The notes under the pieces are model-generated. The model had not been told where the DNA came from, did no database searches, and saw only the letters and a program-made list of their open reading frames with translations. Position numbers and translations under genes: made by a program. From Diphasiastrum complanatum (Eukaryota > Streptophyta > Lycopodiopsida > Lycopodiales > Lycopodiaceae), in NCBI GenBank assembly GCA_029204225.1, contig CM055111.1:9170188-9234187 (forward strand): a stretch of DNA of 64,000 nt. Reading direction: 5' to 3'. Of this stretch, positions 1 to 12,717 are shown in pieces (position 1 is the first letter of the stretch; every line of letters begins with the position of its first letter).

Positions 1-1642
1 CATTAAAAATGAGCACCAGATAAAAAACAGTCAGCTTGAGTTGGTTTATTTCCTTGAATATATTTGTGGATTTCTTTTGAAGTGTTAATGTACACAAAAT
101 CCCAACGATGTTTGTATGCAAAAATTTATCAGATAGTTTATTATATGAACTTATGGATGAAGGCTGGGACAAAAGATCAGATGGAGAAATAAAATGCAGA
201 ATTAAAATGTCTTTCATGTGCTTCCATTATCAAATTGAAAAACAAATGTTGAGCTTATGCTTCCATTATCAAAGATGGAAAAAAAATAAAGGTAAATGGG
301 TGCCACTCGATCAAGACTTGGAAGCCAGTGGACATTCAAAACGATAAAATATTGAAATTATATACAATGATGCTGTTTTTGACATGTGTTGAGGTGGAAG
401 AAGATTGGAGTCTAAACTATATCCGGCGGGAACTATTGCTCCTACAAGATGATGCACTTTCAGACTTCAGATTCATTTTCAATGGTAAATCATAAGTAAC
501 TATAAACACTCGATCTTTTATGAATAGTTTCAATCAAAACTTTCTAATACAAACTCTGTACTAATTCTAACTAGCTTTGTATTAGTTTTATGCAGGTACG
601 TAAAAGACATGAGCTCGAGATCAAATGCAGAGATATTGGCGAAACAATCCAACTTATGGAAGAACATTGAGATTCACTATCAGCAAATACATGCCAATGT
701 CTTTTTATCATTATAGAAAAATTGCATTCCATTATTAGATTATGGACACAAGCTGATTGTAAGAATCTATTGTGATATCAATTAAAAAAATCCATAAACG
801 GCTTGTTTACAAGTAAAATGATTGTAATTTTTTTTTTATGTCTCTCTATTTACAAATAGATCTCTATTCAATCAATTTTTCTATATTTTCTATATCAGTA
901 TTAGGAACCCCCTTCATCTTTTTCACACCTTCATAAAAAATGCGACATAGTGGCCAGAATGCCTTGGAATCAATTTTAGGGCCACCTTCGTCTCTTTTGA
1001 ATTTTTTTTGCCTTCACTCTAGAGGCACTTTCAAAATCTACATACCTTCAGTCTAAGGGCACCTTCAAGTTTTTCGGGTTTTTGCCAACAATGGCAAATT
1101 TGGGGTAATGTTTGGCTGGTGAAACCTACTACAGGGCAGTACAATGAGGCATAATTACTTCTAAATCATTATTACTTACTTCTGGCAAGGTAATAGAGTG
1201 TTTGGAAGTGGTAAATTCAGTATGGGTACAAATAGCAAAATTGTGTGGCGAAAGCTAGTATTGGTGATGGAAGTGCAGTTTGGAGGCATGACTACTCATC
1301 ATTGGAGACAATTTGGAGAGGGAAAGCAATCACAAGTGAGAGGTAGGCACGGTATGCCAGTTAGAGGTGAAAAATTCTTGCGATCAAGTTCAACTCTTGG
1401 AGTTCGAACCAACCAACGTCAAGTGGCATGATAGTCAGATTGGGGACGAGTCAATTGGTCGAGAGTGCAATAGACTCTCTATATGAGCATTGTTTTTACA
1501 TAATATTTTGTGTGCCAAACCTGGTGGTTTGATGGTGTGCTTGAGTGTGAGTCAAGTACATGATAGCAGGGATATGCATAACATCTTTTGGACACTCAAG
1601 ACGCTATTGCAATATATTTCTTTATTCCTATCACATTTGAGC
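1..1642. other. AT-rich sequence without a recognisable gene
   Basis: Only short open frames occur here, and none resembles a family I know. The last ~250 bases could be internal sequence of the Copia element whose LTR follows, but no protein motif supports that. Confidence 0.4.
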
Positions 1643-1870
1643 TTAAGGGAGAGTGTTAGAAATGAAAGTTGATCTGATTCATATTTCGTAAGCTTCAAGT
1701 GTACTATAATTAGTGTACAGTTAATTAGATTTGTTGTAGTCTGTTGTGTTCGGGACAAGACCCACTATTGTCATATCAGTCGGGCACTGATCCCGTAGAC
1801 AACTACTTGGGTTAGCCGAGTAGCCACACATGTAGGAAAAACTTAGCCTATACAGAGTTATATACAATGG
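1643..1870 (+). mobile_element. Copia-type LTR (partial), with preceding polypurine tract
   Basis: A purine-rich stretch (AAGGGAGAG, ending at 1653) is followed directly by TGTTAGAAAT, the classic start of many plant Copia LTRs. The next ~210 bases match a second copy starting at 35090 almost throughout, including the shared block around GTCATATCAGTCGGGCACTGAT. The polypurine tract marks this as a 3' LTR. The true 3' end is not determined. No intact internal region lies upstream, so it is a relic. Confidence 0.7.
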
Positions 1871-2299
1871 TGTTGGATTATTCTCCTACTAATCGACTAA
1901 TCGACATTTTAATCTTTGTCCAATTCTTATCCAAACCTGCAATTTTCTTCGTGTTTCTACGTAGTCTGCAGAACTACTTGAAAATTGCTCACAAATGGCT
2001 CTAACATATCGAACATCATCGACAATCTTTGTCGGAGACTTTGGCAACTTCGGCCATGTCAGTTGATTTGAAAGTTAACGTTCCACTCGAATTTGAGCTA
2101 CAGACTTGCCCTAACCGTTTAGCAAGTAAATTTTTGGGAAGATTCAACTGGATGGATGCCAGCTCACCATCCATTAGGATTGTGACCTAATTAGCTGTCC
2201 TACTATTGGATGTTGCCACATTTTGCTTAGTATAAATAGTTGCTTATATGTTTATATTAAAAATAATGCGATCAAGAGATCAGCAAGTATTGAATAGTT

Positions 2300-2385
<86 letters not shown>

Positions 2386-3284
2386 CCTGTGAGCTTGAAC
2401 ACTTGAGCATTCTAGCTCAATTTTTTAGAGTTGATTTAGAGTTTTCTATTGCGCTTACTACTTATTAGCGGAAGTGTTTAATTTAGATAGAGTTATACTT
2501 ACTCATAGATAGCTCAGAGCACACGGCTTTGATCCACAATTCCTTTGTGCTCATTTCCATTCTAATTTGCTTCTTTTACTAAATTAATCTATCATTTATT
2601 GTGTTCAATATCATGTCAGTATGAATGCTTCTTTGTAATGCCTTTGTAATTGATCAAAGTAGATTGAACTTCTCGACCCTCCATAAGTTCTTTCCAAAAT
2701 TTGCCTCACTATAAACTCACTTGATATTCACAAAGACACAAGTGGCAAGATCCCCATGATCTTGATTCAAAAGAACACTTAGGAAGGATTCTACAAAACA
2801 ATGCTCAAGAAAATTGGAAGTGGGTTGAATCTAGAAACTCACAAAGGTTTCAGCTGTCTTGTGTTACAACTCTCTAGGATCATCGACTGCCTTGAAGGTT
2901 TTGCACACCCCATACCAGTGACGACACACCATAACCACCCAACCATAGAATCACAACCGACCCACCCCCATGCTTTGGAGCAATCGACATAAACAGGCCC
3001 GGTCAAGCCTCCTACGATAACTGGCGTCCCATACCACCAACCATCGCACTCGGCTCTCCCTAACACACATCTTCTGGCTTGGAGATACATCTTGGCTCAT
3101 GTATGTGCTCTCCATCCACCAACTCCTGGGAAGAATGAGTGAATGAAAAGAGGGAAACCCCACCACTATATAGGCATAGCACAGTGGGTCCCATCAAGCA
3201 CAATCCTGATGGCGACACGTGACCACCTAGGATGGTGACACGTGGCATCTAAACATGTTGAAAACTCTAGTCCTACATCATGCC
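1871..3284. other. LTR continuation and anonymous sequence
   Basis: The first few hundred bases probably continue the LTR (leader-like sequence up to ~2280). After the CT microsatellite there is no gene I can support. Short frames on both strands lack family motifs. Confidence 0.35.
2302..2382 (+). repeat. (CT)n microsatellite
   Basis: About 40 uninterrupted CT dinucleotides. Confidence 0.98.
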
Positions 3285-3945
3285 CCTTGCGAGGCCGTCA
3301 CTGAAGGGTGTACCATTATGGTACATAACATTCCCCCCCATAAAAACTTCCTTCTATGAGAAAAAACTAGGTAATCTAAGTCTTAAATCATCTGACTTAC
3401 CTTTCCAACGAATCAGATGTTCAGAAATCAAACAATTTCTCACCTCATGTCGTCGAGTTTCCATGATCATTTCCGGTTCATGGGGTGCAAAAGCATTCAG
3501 ATCCTCCAATAGAACTAGATCATTTGTGGGAACCAGGTCATCTTTCCCACCAAGTTGTTCCTTTAAATGACTAACATGGAATATAGGATGAAACTTAGTC
3601 CCAACAAGGAGTTCTAGTCTATAAGCAGCCCTACCAATCTTGTTAATACTTTGAAAGGACTACTAAAACATGGAGATAACTTTGGACATTTCACCGTTGA
3701 AGTGTCTTAGAGTCCTTGGGGATTCTAAGATACACCCAATCACCGATCTCAAACTCTCGAGGAATGTGACTTTGGTTGGCATAGAATTGGGCTCTATCTT
3801 GAGCCGATCTAATGCTTTTCCTAGCCACCTGCAAGATTTCTTGCATATCATGCAAGAAATCTGTTGCAACTTGAACTTTGAGACCTTTGATCAATGGATA
3901 CAAAGAATATATCGAAAATATCAATGGATCTCGATGCATCCCTTT
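3285..3945 (-). pseudogene. Gypsy integrase C-terminus and chromodomain remnant
   Basis: On the minus strand the frame ending at 3691 reads SAQDRAQFYANQ, then PREFEIGDWVYLRIP and DSKTL. This is the post-catalytic part of plant chromovirus integrase (typically SAQDRMKFYAD...FxVGDLVFLRIPPxSKTL). Further downstream on the same strand (3400-3560), in a shifted frame, comes RNCLISEHLIRWKGKSDD, the start of a chromodomain. The segments are separated by frameshifts and stops and no upstream polymerase is present, so this is a truncated fossil Gypsy element. The chromodomain would normally direct integration to marked chromatin. Confidence 0.8.
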
Positions 3946-4737
3946 GCAAAAGGCTCATTCCGGAAAAGAAAAAGATCGGATAACATATAGAAGCTCTTGG
4001 AAAGGCAGGATAATGTATTTCAAAGTATCACCTACCAGTCAATCTATCACGGAAGTTTTAGTTCAGCATGCTTATCTTCACAATGAGCTCAACATTCATG
4101 ATTTGAATCCAAAAGTCTTCGACCATCAATTGCATCGTACATGGCACATACCCACGCTAGCTTTCATACATTTGTAAAAAGACCAACATACTAAATTTCT
4201 CACCTCTTTGGAGGTGAAGGGTGGACCCAATCATGAGAAGGCTAGCACTAAAGAGCAAAGCCAATCAAATTACTTCATCACAAAAAAACAAGAAAAAATT
4301 TATGTTTCAGCAAATCAGCTTGCACAAAACCTAACTAAATAGCCTATCTAGTGCCAAGAATGCAACACTAAAGATAGAACGAATTAGCACTAACTAGTTG
4401 GCTACAAGTTGCATGAAGATCTCAAACAAGAACAATACATCTGCTAATAGTGTGATAAAATATAATTACTTAATCCTACATCATTTTTGAAAATACATGA
4501 ACCGCTTTTTCTATAAGGCTCTTTCATTTCTATGATCTCCATTTTCATGGTGCAAAACACAATGTAATTTCTACTAGATAATATGAGTTTTTGATAACAA
4601 GATTCATTGTCTCTTGTAGGAAATGCATTATCTCCATTGGGGAGATCTTCGGTCACTTGAACTCCAGTGACCACTACAATCAGATATCAAATCGATGCTT
4701 GCCCTTGTTGAAGTCTCGGATATAACGGTTGTATTTT
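3946..4737. other. Anonymous sequence with an exon-like block also seen at 5.1-5.3 kb
   Basis: No recognised gene. On the minus strand at about 4570-4680, a stretch preceded by an acceptor-like ATTGTAG reads VQVTEDLPNGDNAF. A diverged copy (EGLPNG) lies at 5210-5275. Both are probably duplicated exons or repeat fragments of an unknown gene. Confidence 0.35.
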
Positions 4738-4953
4738 TGGTCTTCATTGCCTTGGTCTGTATTGTCCTTGTCTTTGCATATTTGGATATGTTCAGAAGGT
4801 GATCTGATCAAAGCTTTGCCGCAACAAATCTAAGTGAACTTATGTCGCATGTTCGGATTTGGCAAAGGTTTGATCAGATTATCTTTCTGAACTTATCCAA
4901 AAAAAACCATGGTAAAGGCAAGGCAGACCAAGGCTATGAAAAACAAATATGTC
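4738..4953. repeat. Long imperfect fold-back (inverted repeat), MITE-like or hairpin-RNA-like
   Basis: The left arm (~4740-4823) and right arm (~4868-4953) are reverse complements over about 80 bases at roughly 80% identity, with a loop of about 44 bases. Matching blocks include CCTTGGTCTG against CAGACCAAGG and TGATCAAAGC against the reverse of GGTTTGATCAG. The size fits a small non-autonomous transposon (MITE). An expressed hairpin RNA is also possible. No clear target-site duplication was seen. Confidence 0.7.
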
Positions 4954-5322
4954 GGAAAACCATAGAAATTGAAGATGAATGAATAATAACCTAAATTAAT
5001 AACAGGAAAACAAACAAGTAAGAACAACCATAGAAAACTGAAAATATATTTTTACAAAAAATTTCTGTACATGTGTCTCATCCACATCAAGTGAGACCAA
5101 CTTTTTATCAGTATCAACTATTTATGATCTCTAAATCCATTTTTCCAATTGGAAGTAGCTTGGGTGGAGAACACTCTGCCACTTCAACTGGATATGAATT
5201 TTTGATCACAAGCTTTATGGTCTCCTACTTGAAGTACATTATCCCATTGGGAAGACCTTCAGGCATTTAAACTAAAAAAAACAAAAAGCACAATTAAATG
5301 TTATCAATCAAAGATTAGTTAT

Positions 5323-5568
5323 TAGGAATGTGATTATGAAAAAAAAAAAACACATAAAAATGTTATTAATCGAAGATTATCTCCTCCAGATTAGGAAGTT
5401 CATCTTGTAGTACAAGCCAATTGAAAAAGTGTTTGGCATTGCATAGGAATGTGATTATGAAAAAAAAACAAAAACACAATTAAATGTTATTAATCGAAGA
5501 TTACCTCTTCCAAATTAGGAAGTTCATCTTGTAGTCAAGCCAATTGAAAAAGTGTTTGGCATTGCATA
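5323..5568. repeat. Two-copy tandem duplication, period 121 bp
   Basis: The block starting AGGAATGTGATTATGA recurs at 5323 and 5444 and runs through GGAAGTTCATCTTGTAGT to GTTTGGCATTGCATA. A partial, more diverged third copy precedes it at ~5275. Confidence 0.9.
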
Positions 5569-5713
5569 CCGTATACCAACCACAACTGACATAATCAACC
5601 TGTTGAGAGGAATGCAGTATCCAATATAAATGAAAGTTAGTAACAAAATTTTAACATTATGAAATATCAGATCAACGTGTAGGAGGTTATAGTAAAATCT
5701 ACAATGGAAACAA

Positions 5714-5820
5714 GCGCGCGTTGAATCGATATCCAAAAAATATTGTTTGAATATCGGATCAGCGCGCACGATATGAAAAGAGACCAAACAATAACTACAA
5801 GGGCACGTCAAACTGATATT
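5714..5820. repeat. Cluster of ~20-bp motif, consensus near GCACGYTGAWCCGATAT (group 1)
   Basis: Three copies occur: 5714-5734 (forward, GTTGAATCGATATC), 5751-5770 (reverse, ATATCGGATCAGCGCGCA) and 5801-5820 (forward, GGCACGTCAAACTGATATT). The same motif recurs downstream of the histone-like gene at 7.4-8.4 kb. Confidence 0.65.
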
Positions 5821-5919
5821 GAAAATTTTTACCTCTGCATCAACCATTTTTAGCTCATATATGCTCTTGCATGTGGTACTGGAAAGAGTTCCAGTATTTT
5901 CTGGATATGGATCTTGACA

Positions 5920-5921
<2 letters not shown>

Positions 5922-5964
<43 letters not shown>
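5922..5964 (+). repeat. (GT)n microsatellite
   Basis: About 21 GT dinucleotides. Confidence 0.98.
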
Positions 5965-5968
<4 letters not shown>

Positions 5969-6471
5969 GAGTTCATCTTTAAACAAACTGGGTTACACAC
6001 ACCCTCATCATTGACATATAAGGACAACACATATAAGCTCCACTGATCACTACAATCAGAAAACAATAAATTTATGATAATCAATGTGAAATCAAAATTC
6101 ATATAAAAAATTCAACTTAATAAAATCTGATAGAAATTTACTTACTTTGTCATGTATGGGAGCACGAGAATTGGAGTCCCCAGTTTGACGTATTGGAGCA
6201 TATCATCGTGCAAACTTTTGAAATCAGGAAGATCAAATGTAGTTATGAATTGAAGAGAAAACAATGCTACATCTATAAACAGTGGGGTCTGAAAAAACTC
6301 CATCCAGTACTAAATTGCCCCACCTCCTACATTGTCCCCTAGCATTTTATCCCTACTTTCTAATTCAACTGTATCTAATTTAGAAAGGGGAAGACCAGCA
6401 TTGGTCTTCGACATCTTAAAACTATATCGAGGATGTAATGCTTTAAGAAATGTGTTTAACAATTGGTCATA
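5965..6471. other. No gene recognised
   Basis: AT-rich. An acceptor-like CTGATTGTAG near 6050 (minus strand) resembles the one at ~4680, which suggests a repeated exon context. No product can be named. Confidence 0.3.
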
Positions 6472-7386
6472 CTATACATATTGAGGAGTATTTACAAAGG
6501 CAAGTGTAGGGAGTAAAGGAAGTAATACAGATAAACCACAAAAAGGATTGTCATTCAAGATTGATTCTACCTTTACATTTACAAAATCATCTAAATCATT
6601 TCCTAGAATAGGAGGTGGGGAGCTAATATTTGTGGGGGTAGGTGGAGACTGAGATTTTGAAGGAGGAGGAGATTTTTTAGGAGAGGAATTTTTAGGAGGA
6701 GAAGATGGAGATTGAGATTTAGAAGAAGAAGAATGAGACTTAGGAGGAGACTTGGGAGGAGATTGTCTAGCAGATAGAATCAGAATCTCATGCAGAGGAG
6801 ATGGCTTTGAAAAATCCCTCATTTTATTAGGAGGGTCATGAGACCTCCTCTTCTTTGAAACACTTCCGCTTTGTACTCGAAAAACAAGCCGAGATGGTTG
6901 AGATTGCTTTCTTTTTCTTTTCTCTGCGTCCTGTTTTGGAGGAGAGGAAGGAGCAGGGTTTAAAGTACTTTGCAAAGTTTTTATATGTTTCCCATAGCCT
7001 GAACACAATGTTGAAATCCTTGGGCATGATGGTCACCCTCTTGGCATGGACAGCTGCAACAACAATATCTGAAAAAAAATTCACTTGAAAATCCTCATAT
7101 GCAGTGTGCAGCGTCTCAATTGCCATTAAAATCCATCTCACATCTGCAAATAGACTTCTTATAACCTACCTGATGGATCTCTGTATGTGAGCTTTCAGAA
7201 TCAGAAGATTATTAGTCTTCTGTAGCTTCCAAATATCCTTGAGCCAGGGCCTCTTTGTCTGCCCCTTGGCTTAGGAGGAAATGGCGGCGGCGGTGGTGGC
7301 GGTGGTGGTGGTGCATTTCCCTGACCCCCTCCTGTAATTGGAATTCCGCCATGGTGGATTCGTGCTGTTTGCTTAGTCCGCGCCAT
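6472..7386 (-). pseudogene. Divergent histone H3-like gene with proline insert and long S/P/K tail (disrupted)
   Basis: The predicted start at 7386 gives MARTKQTAR, identical to residues 1-9 of canonical H3 (including Lys4), then a Gly-rich stretch, about ten consecutive prolines and KPRGRQRGPG. After a one-base frame change the sequence reads LKDIWKLQKTNNLLIL and KAHIQRSIR, matching the H3 alpha-N/alpha-1 pattern (LREIRRYQKSTELLIRK, PFQRLVR). A TAG sits where H3 has Glu, followed by VIRSLFADVRWILMAIETL, then YEDFQVNFF and HAKRVTIMPKD, the alpha-2/loop-2 signature. The Trp at the start of alpha-2 and the EDF are CENH3-like, whereas IMPKD is canonical-H3-like. A second frame change near 6990 leads into about 160 residues rich in SPPK/SPKK-type repeats. 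With one stop and two frameshifts this copy is probably dead. An alternative is a multi-exon or mis-sequenced live gene. Confidence 0.72.
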
Positions 7387-7444
7387 TAGTATCCAATATC
7401 AAATCAGTACGTGAAGAGAAAAACTCAGGATCAGAAGTCAGGTC

Positions 7445-8402
7445 GAGCGCGTCGAACCGATACTTGAACTTAAACCAAACTGATACCTGATAGCGGATGG
7501 GCACGCGCGAGTAAACGCGGAATGTAGGTAGGTTGTTTTGGGCACGCTGAATCGATACCACATGGAAGTAGATAACGATAAGAACTTTAAGCAAAAAAAT
7601 TTCAGCGTCATCCATCCATATATATAGTGCAAATCCGAAATGATTGCATACATGGTGGTTTGGATGTCCGAGGCTCGGATTACGCTGATGATTACCTCAA
7701 GATATTTAAAACCTTGTCAATCAAATCCAACTATCCATCTTTCATCAAAATGACTAGTTGATAATAACAACCACAATTAATTTCTACAAAAGTATGGTCA
7801 CATCTACAATTTATTGCTGAAATTGACAAGGTTATGCTATAAATATCTAATCTTTTTTTATATATAATAATTATAATTTCGGAAAATTCCAACAGCCATT
7901 ATTTCACCCAATAGCAAATCGACGTGCATATACTGCATGTGTTAACTAGAGGGGCTATTCTTGCACGTTGAACCGATATTGGATGGAATATGAATGATCA
8001 GAGCTCGACTCGATAGATTCTGCTTATCTTTAGATAGTATGAAGAGTCTACCGAATCAAGCTTTGATCATGCATAATGCCGTCCACTAATTTTGACAATT
8101 TCAAAAGTCTTTTTTTTCTTGCAATAGCGATTCGACTATCTTCTCCCAGGCGTGTTGATCCGATATCTGAGACACACCAAAAATATATTGGAATGCATTA
8201 TGAACCATCAAAGCTGGCTTGGACATATATTTTTAAGCTTTGGATGTATGAGGAATCTCCCGAAGCAAGCTTTGATGATTCATAATGGATTCCGAGAGCA
8301 AATCAACACGCGTAGTCCAAGTTGAAGAATCTTTTTTTTTGGGACAAGCACGCTGATCCGATATCCGATTCACCATATCGGAATATTGAATCAACGCATG
8401 CC
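7445..8402. repeat. Cluster of ~20-bp motif (group 2) inside diverged ~190-bp repeats
   Basis: Forward copies lie at 7445-7464, 7541-7560, 7961-7980, 8149-8168 and 8346-8367 (e.g. GCACGCTGATCCGATATC). Reverse copies lie at 7911-7930, 8297-8316 and 8381-8402. Between copies there are repeated blocks such as AAGCTTTGATxATxCATAATG (8055-8082 and 8262-8287), so the motif sits in roughly 190-bp diverged repeat units. The cluster begins just upstream of the H3-like start codon at 7386, where promoter elements would be expected. Confidence 0.65.
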
Positions 8403-9356
8403 TATTTGATCTGTTCCTGTGAAGCACTTGTCCTCTCGCATGGAATCTTCATGGTGGTCTTTGACACCTACCAGACATTCCTCCATTCGATCTAAGTCAA
8501 TGTTGATGTTGTAGTTTGTTAAAGTTCCTATTCAAGTTCTCTATGTTGGAGCTTTGTTTCCTATTCCGCACCTAATCTCTTCGAGAGCCTCTAACAGAGG
8601 GGACACCAAGTGTGTGGATGGCCGGCCTGACCCCATGGAAAGGCCTGACCCATGGAATATAGGAAGGATAAGTGAACTTTGGGAAAGTGGGTCCAAAGGG
8701 AGGAGAAATATGAGGAGTGAAAATGGGGGTGTCAGGAAACTTAGGTGTGACAAATGTAGGAGTCGTAGTATCATGTGCCCTGTGTGCTGCCTCTTGAGTC
8801 AGTGTCTCTCGAAGTAAGAAGTCCCTATGACAAGATGTGCTAGGATGACGTGCTGGACTCATAACCACCTCAGGTGGATCATTATCATCATCACAACCTC
8901 CACAATAGGAGACACTGAGGCGGCTCCTCCTACCCTCTGCCCTGTCCCAAAGCACTGGTAGTAGTGGCATGGATGGGAGAGGGACCCTCACCAGAGAAAC
9001 CCTCATGGGAAGGGAAATCACCTCGGCCGTAAGTGTGAGGAGTCGACTGAATCTCCTTGGAGGACAACGGGTAGTCAACCAATCTACTAGAGCTACGAGC
9101 CTCTCCTCGAGCTCTCAATCGAGCCAACAATCTGGCTTGTTGTGAGGAAGGCCATTGATCCAAGTAGTTGGCTAACTCTTCCTCTCTCATGGAAGAAAAG
9201 CATGACCCATGACTACGACCTGACCTCTAGCTAGGGGATGTGCCATGAGACACAATGGAAAGAGGGAGGGAAAAATACTGCAAGCAACCAAGGAAACTTT
9301 CAGAAGTTAGAAAATGACTGAGAAATTCAATATGTTGTGAGCGTGCAAAAAAAATT
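8403..9356. other. Region with weak gag-like minus-strand frame
   Basis: The minus strand at 8930-9190 encodes an open stretch beginning MREEELANYLDQW with an Arg-rich segment, overlapped by another long frame at 8572-9078. The composition recalls a retrotransposon gag N-terminus, but I see no diagnostic motif, so no function is assigned. Confidence 0.25.
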
Positions 9357-10409
<1,053 letters not shown>

Positions 10410-12106
10410 AATTGTGGTCATGATATTGTTGTGATACATAAATTTCTTCATACACTTGTGTATATGGCCACTATTGTTGATAGAAAATGGGCTTCAATGT
10501 GTTGATAAACAACAATGTTCAAAAGTGCCATCCATTTACATTCTGTAATATTTTGTGGTTTATACCGAGGGGCCTTCTTTTTCATCAGTCACGGTATTAT
10601 TCTGGAATGCGCTTTGGTCTCCTTATCCCTCCCTATAACCTTCCTTGTGAACCTCTATATAACTTTTGGTTTGGAGGGATTTTTGCCTCCTTATAACCCT
10701 CCCTATAAGTCTTTGAAAACACGTCTAAATTTGCAAGGCTTATACCAAGGCCACCCTATAGGCCCGACACTCGAGCTTTCTGCTTCTCCCGCATCTCATT
10801 TTAGATTCTATCCTTTAAAAAAAAAGTGTTCGAAATCGCGCCCCTTGTTGTAGTGATTCATGTGCTTCAACAAAGTTAGTAGATATATTGACACTTGAGG
10901 AAGCACTCACAAGTAAAATTGTAAGAATCACCACATGAATATCTACCTAAATCTTGTTGCATGCAACCATTGAAAGGACACCTGTGGCGCCAAACCACCC
11001 AACCAACAGGAAACGGATAGTCAAATCCCTAACCGCTTCATCCCCAAGCTATGGTGATTGAATGCAAGAGAGGAGAGGATCCTGGCTCTTGAAAACATGA
11101 ATTTGGAATGAGAAATAGGGTGAGTTCCCCCAGGTTATATAATCTCCAAAAGATAGAGAATATTCTTTCTCGGATCCCTCCAATTCTATCCAAACCAATT
11201 GATCTCCTATTCTTGCATAATAGCAGCCAAACATCATGCAAGGCTCCATAAGTCCAATTATAGGTCATGTATCTTAGAAAATGTATAATAAAAGATGGGC
11301 CTTGCAATTGAAAAGGGTTACTAAAATCCCATTTAAACCTAAAATCACCTTTTGAGAGACAAATAAATTTTGGAAAAACCACCACCATAGATTACAATAT
11401 GGCCGCACATCTAGAAAGGTGATTGGTTTATCACGATAATCTATGCCTCCTTATGGAGGAACATTCAAATTGTTAAACAACAACAACAACAAAAAAAAAA
11501 AGATTTCAATTTAGAAGAATCTAAAACTAAGAAACTCATTTAAGGTTCAAACTTACATGAGAGAGACATCACACCTTTTAGGAAATTGTCGGCATCCAAG
11601 GGAGTACTGTTCTATTTTACAAGAAAAAAACATGTAAATTTTAGATGTAAGGCTTTGATACACCAGTTTCTTCAATTGCAATGCTAGACTCTTTATGGGT
11701 TTTTTTTGTGAGAGCATCATTAGCTGGTGAGAACAGAATGAAGATAAAATGAATGCGAAGGAGAAGGAAGGGAGACGTGAGAGAAGATATGGGAGAATGT
11801 GTATGGCGGCTCTCAGCGATACTTCCCCGATCCAACCCCTACAACAGTACGGGTGTGAGCTTTTGATGCTGCCATCATCTTCCTCTACCTTTCCTTCGTC
11901 TTCCTCTACCTTTACTTCAGTCACCGGCCTGTCTCAGTCCCTCATCTACCTCTCTCATCTACCTTAGTGCCCTCTAGCTGCAAGATGCAATATAAGCATG
12001 TGTATTATGTGATAATTGTCAGATAGTGGGGTGCAAGTGACATTAGACAAATGGGACTCCTGAATATCATATGCAGTATAGTAACGTACTTCACACTGGA
12101 GGCTGG

Positions 12107-12113
<7 letters not shown>
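10410..12113. other. No gene recognised
   Basis: Short frames only. Around 10560-10720 there is a diverged internal repeat (CCTTATxxCCCTCCCTATAA, twice). Nothing else is supportable. Confidence 0.4.

Positions 12114-12136
<23 letters not shown>
12114..12136 (+). repeat. (TA)n microsatellite
   Basis: About 11 TA units, ~580 bases upstream of the peptide-precursor gene. Confidence 0.9.
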
Positions 12137-12141
<5 letters not shown>

Positions 12142-12717
12142 GCTTCTGCTGAGAATCAGCTCTAACAAGATGTAAATTTCTTTGCTGATGCGTGGAATAT
12201 TCGAGATCTAGAGAGGTTTCTCAGTCTAGGTAGTAAGCAAATTTCAACAAGTTCAAGAGAAATAGCGCTGAAACATGTGTCAGACTCGGGCTCATGCTTC
12301 CAGGCTCCAGCTTCCAGGAATGTATGCAGTCTTTTGTTGACTAGAGCGGCGATGGTCAGTGCATGCATCATCCTTCAGATTATTGATTCTCTTTATGCTA
12401 TATATTGGTCAATTGCATTGATTCGGCCATCAGCTCATTTTGTTTTCCGTGACGAATACGCTACTCGAGTTTATCATTTTTAGTCAGTTGCATATTGATT
12501 CAGCCATCAGCTTATTTTGTCTTGCGTGAAGATTAGAAGTTTGTCCTGCAGCTTTACTTGTAGTATCTTCGACCAGGTCAGCAGGCCAAGAATAGTTTGT
12601 GTTGCTTAGCAGTTATCGCATTCAGCCGATCAGTGATTCAGTTGGTGGCAACAAAGTGATAGCTGATTTCTGCATTTTTTTTGTAGAGCAGTCATTTGAG
12701 AGCTGCCATCCTTTTCA
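12137..12717 (+). promoter_or_regulatory. Presumed promoter / 5' UTR of the peptide-precursor gene
   Basis: No transposon motif is visible here. A strong 3' splice-site-like sequence (CATTTTTTTTGTAG ending at 12686) lies 31 bases before the start codon, and a possible donor CAG/GTCAGC occurs near 12576. A short 5'-UTR intron is therefore possible but unproven. Confidence 0.3.

Noticed and set aside
2302-2382. CRISPR-like regular repeats in this window
   Set aside because: All regular repeats are dinucleotide microsatellites or satellites without spacer structure, and the genome is eukaryotic.
5524-6102. 192-codon minus-strand frame
   Set aside because: It reads through a (GT)n repeat (Thr-His run) and an acceptor-like site, and no family motif was found.
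7140-7170. 26-base intron in the H3-like gene
   Set aside because: It is too short for a plant intron, and splicing would put the following fold out of frame, whereas reading through aligns with H3.
8541-9190. Real protein gene on the minus strand (Arg-rich and Pro-rich frames)
   Set aside because: Two overlapping frames of similar length and no recognisable domain. Left as a weak gag-like possibility only.
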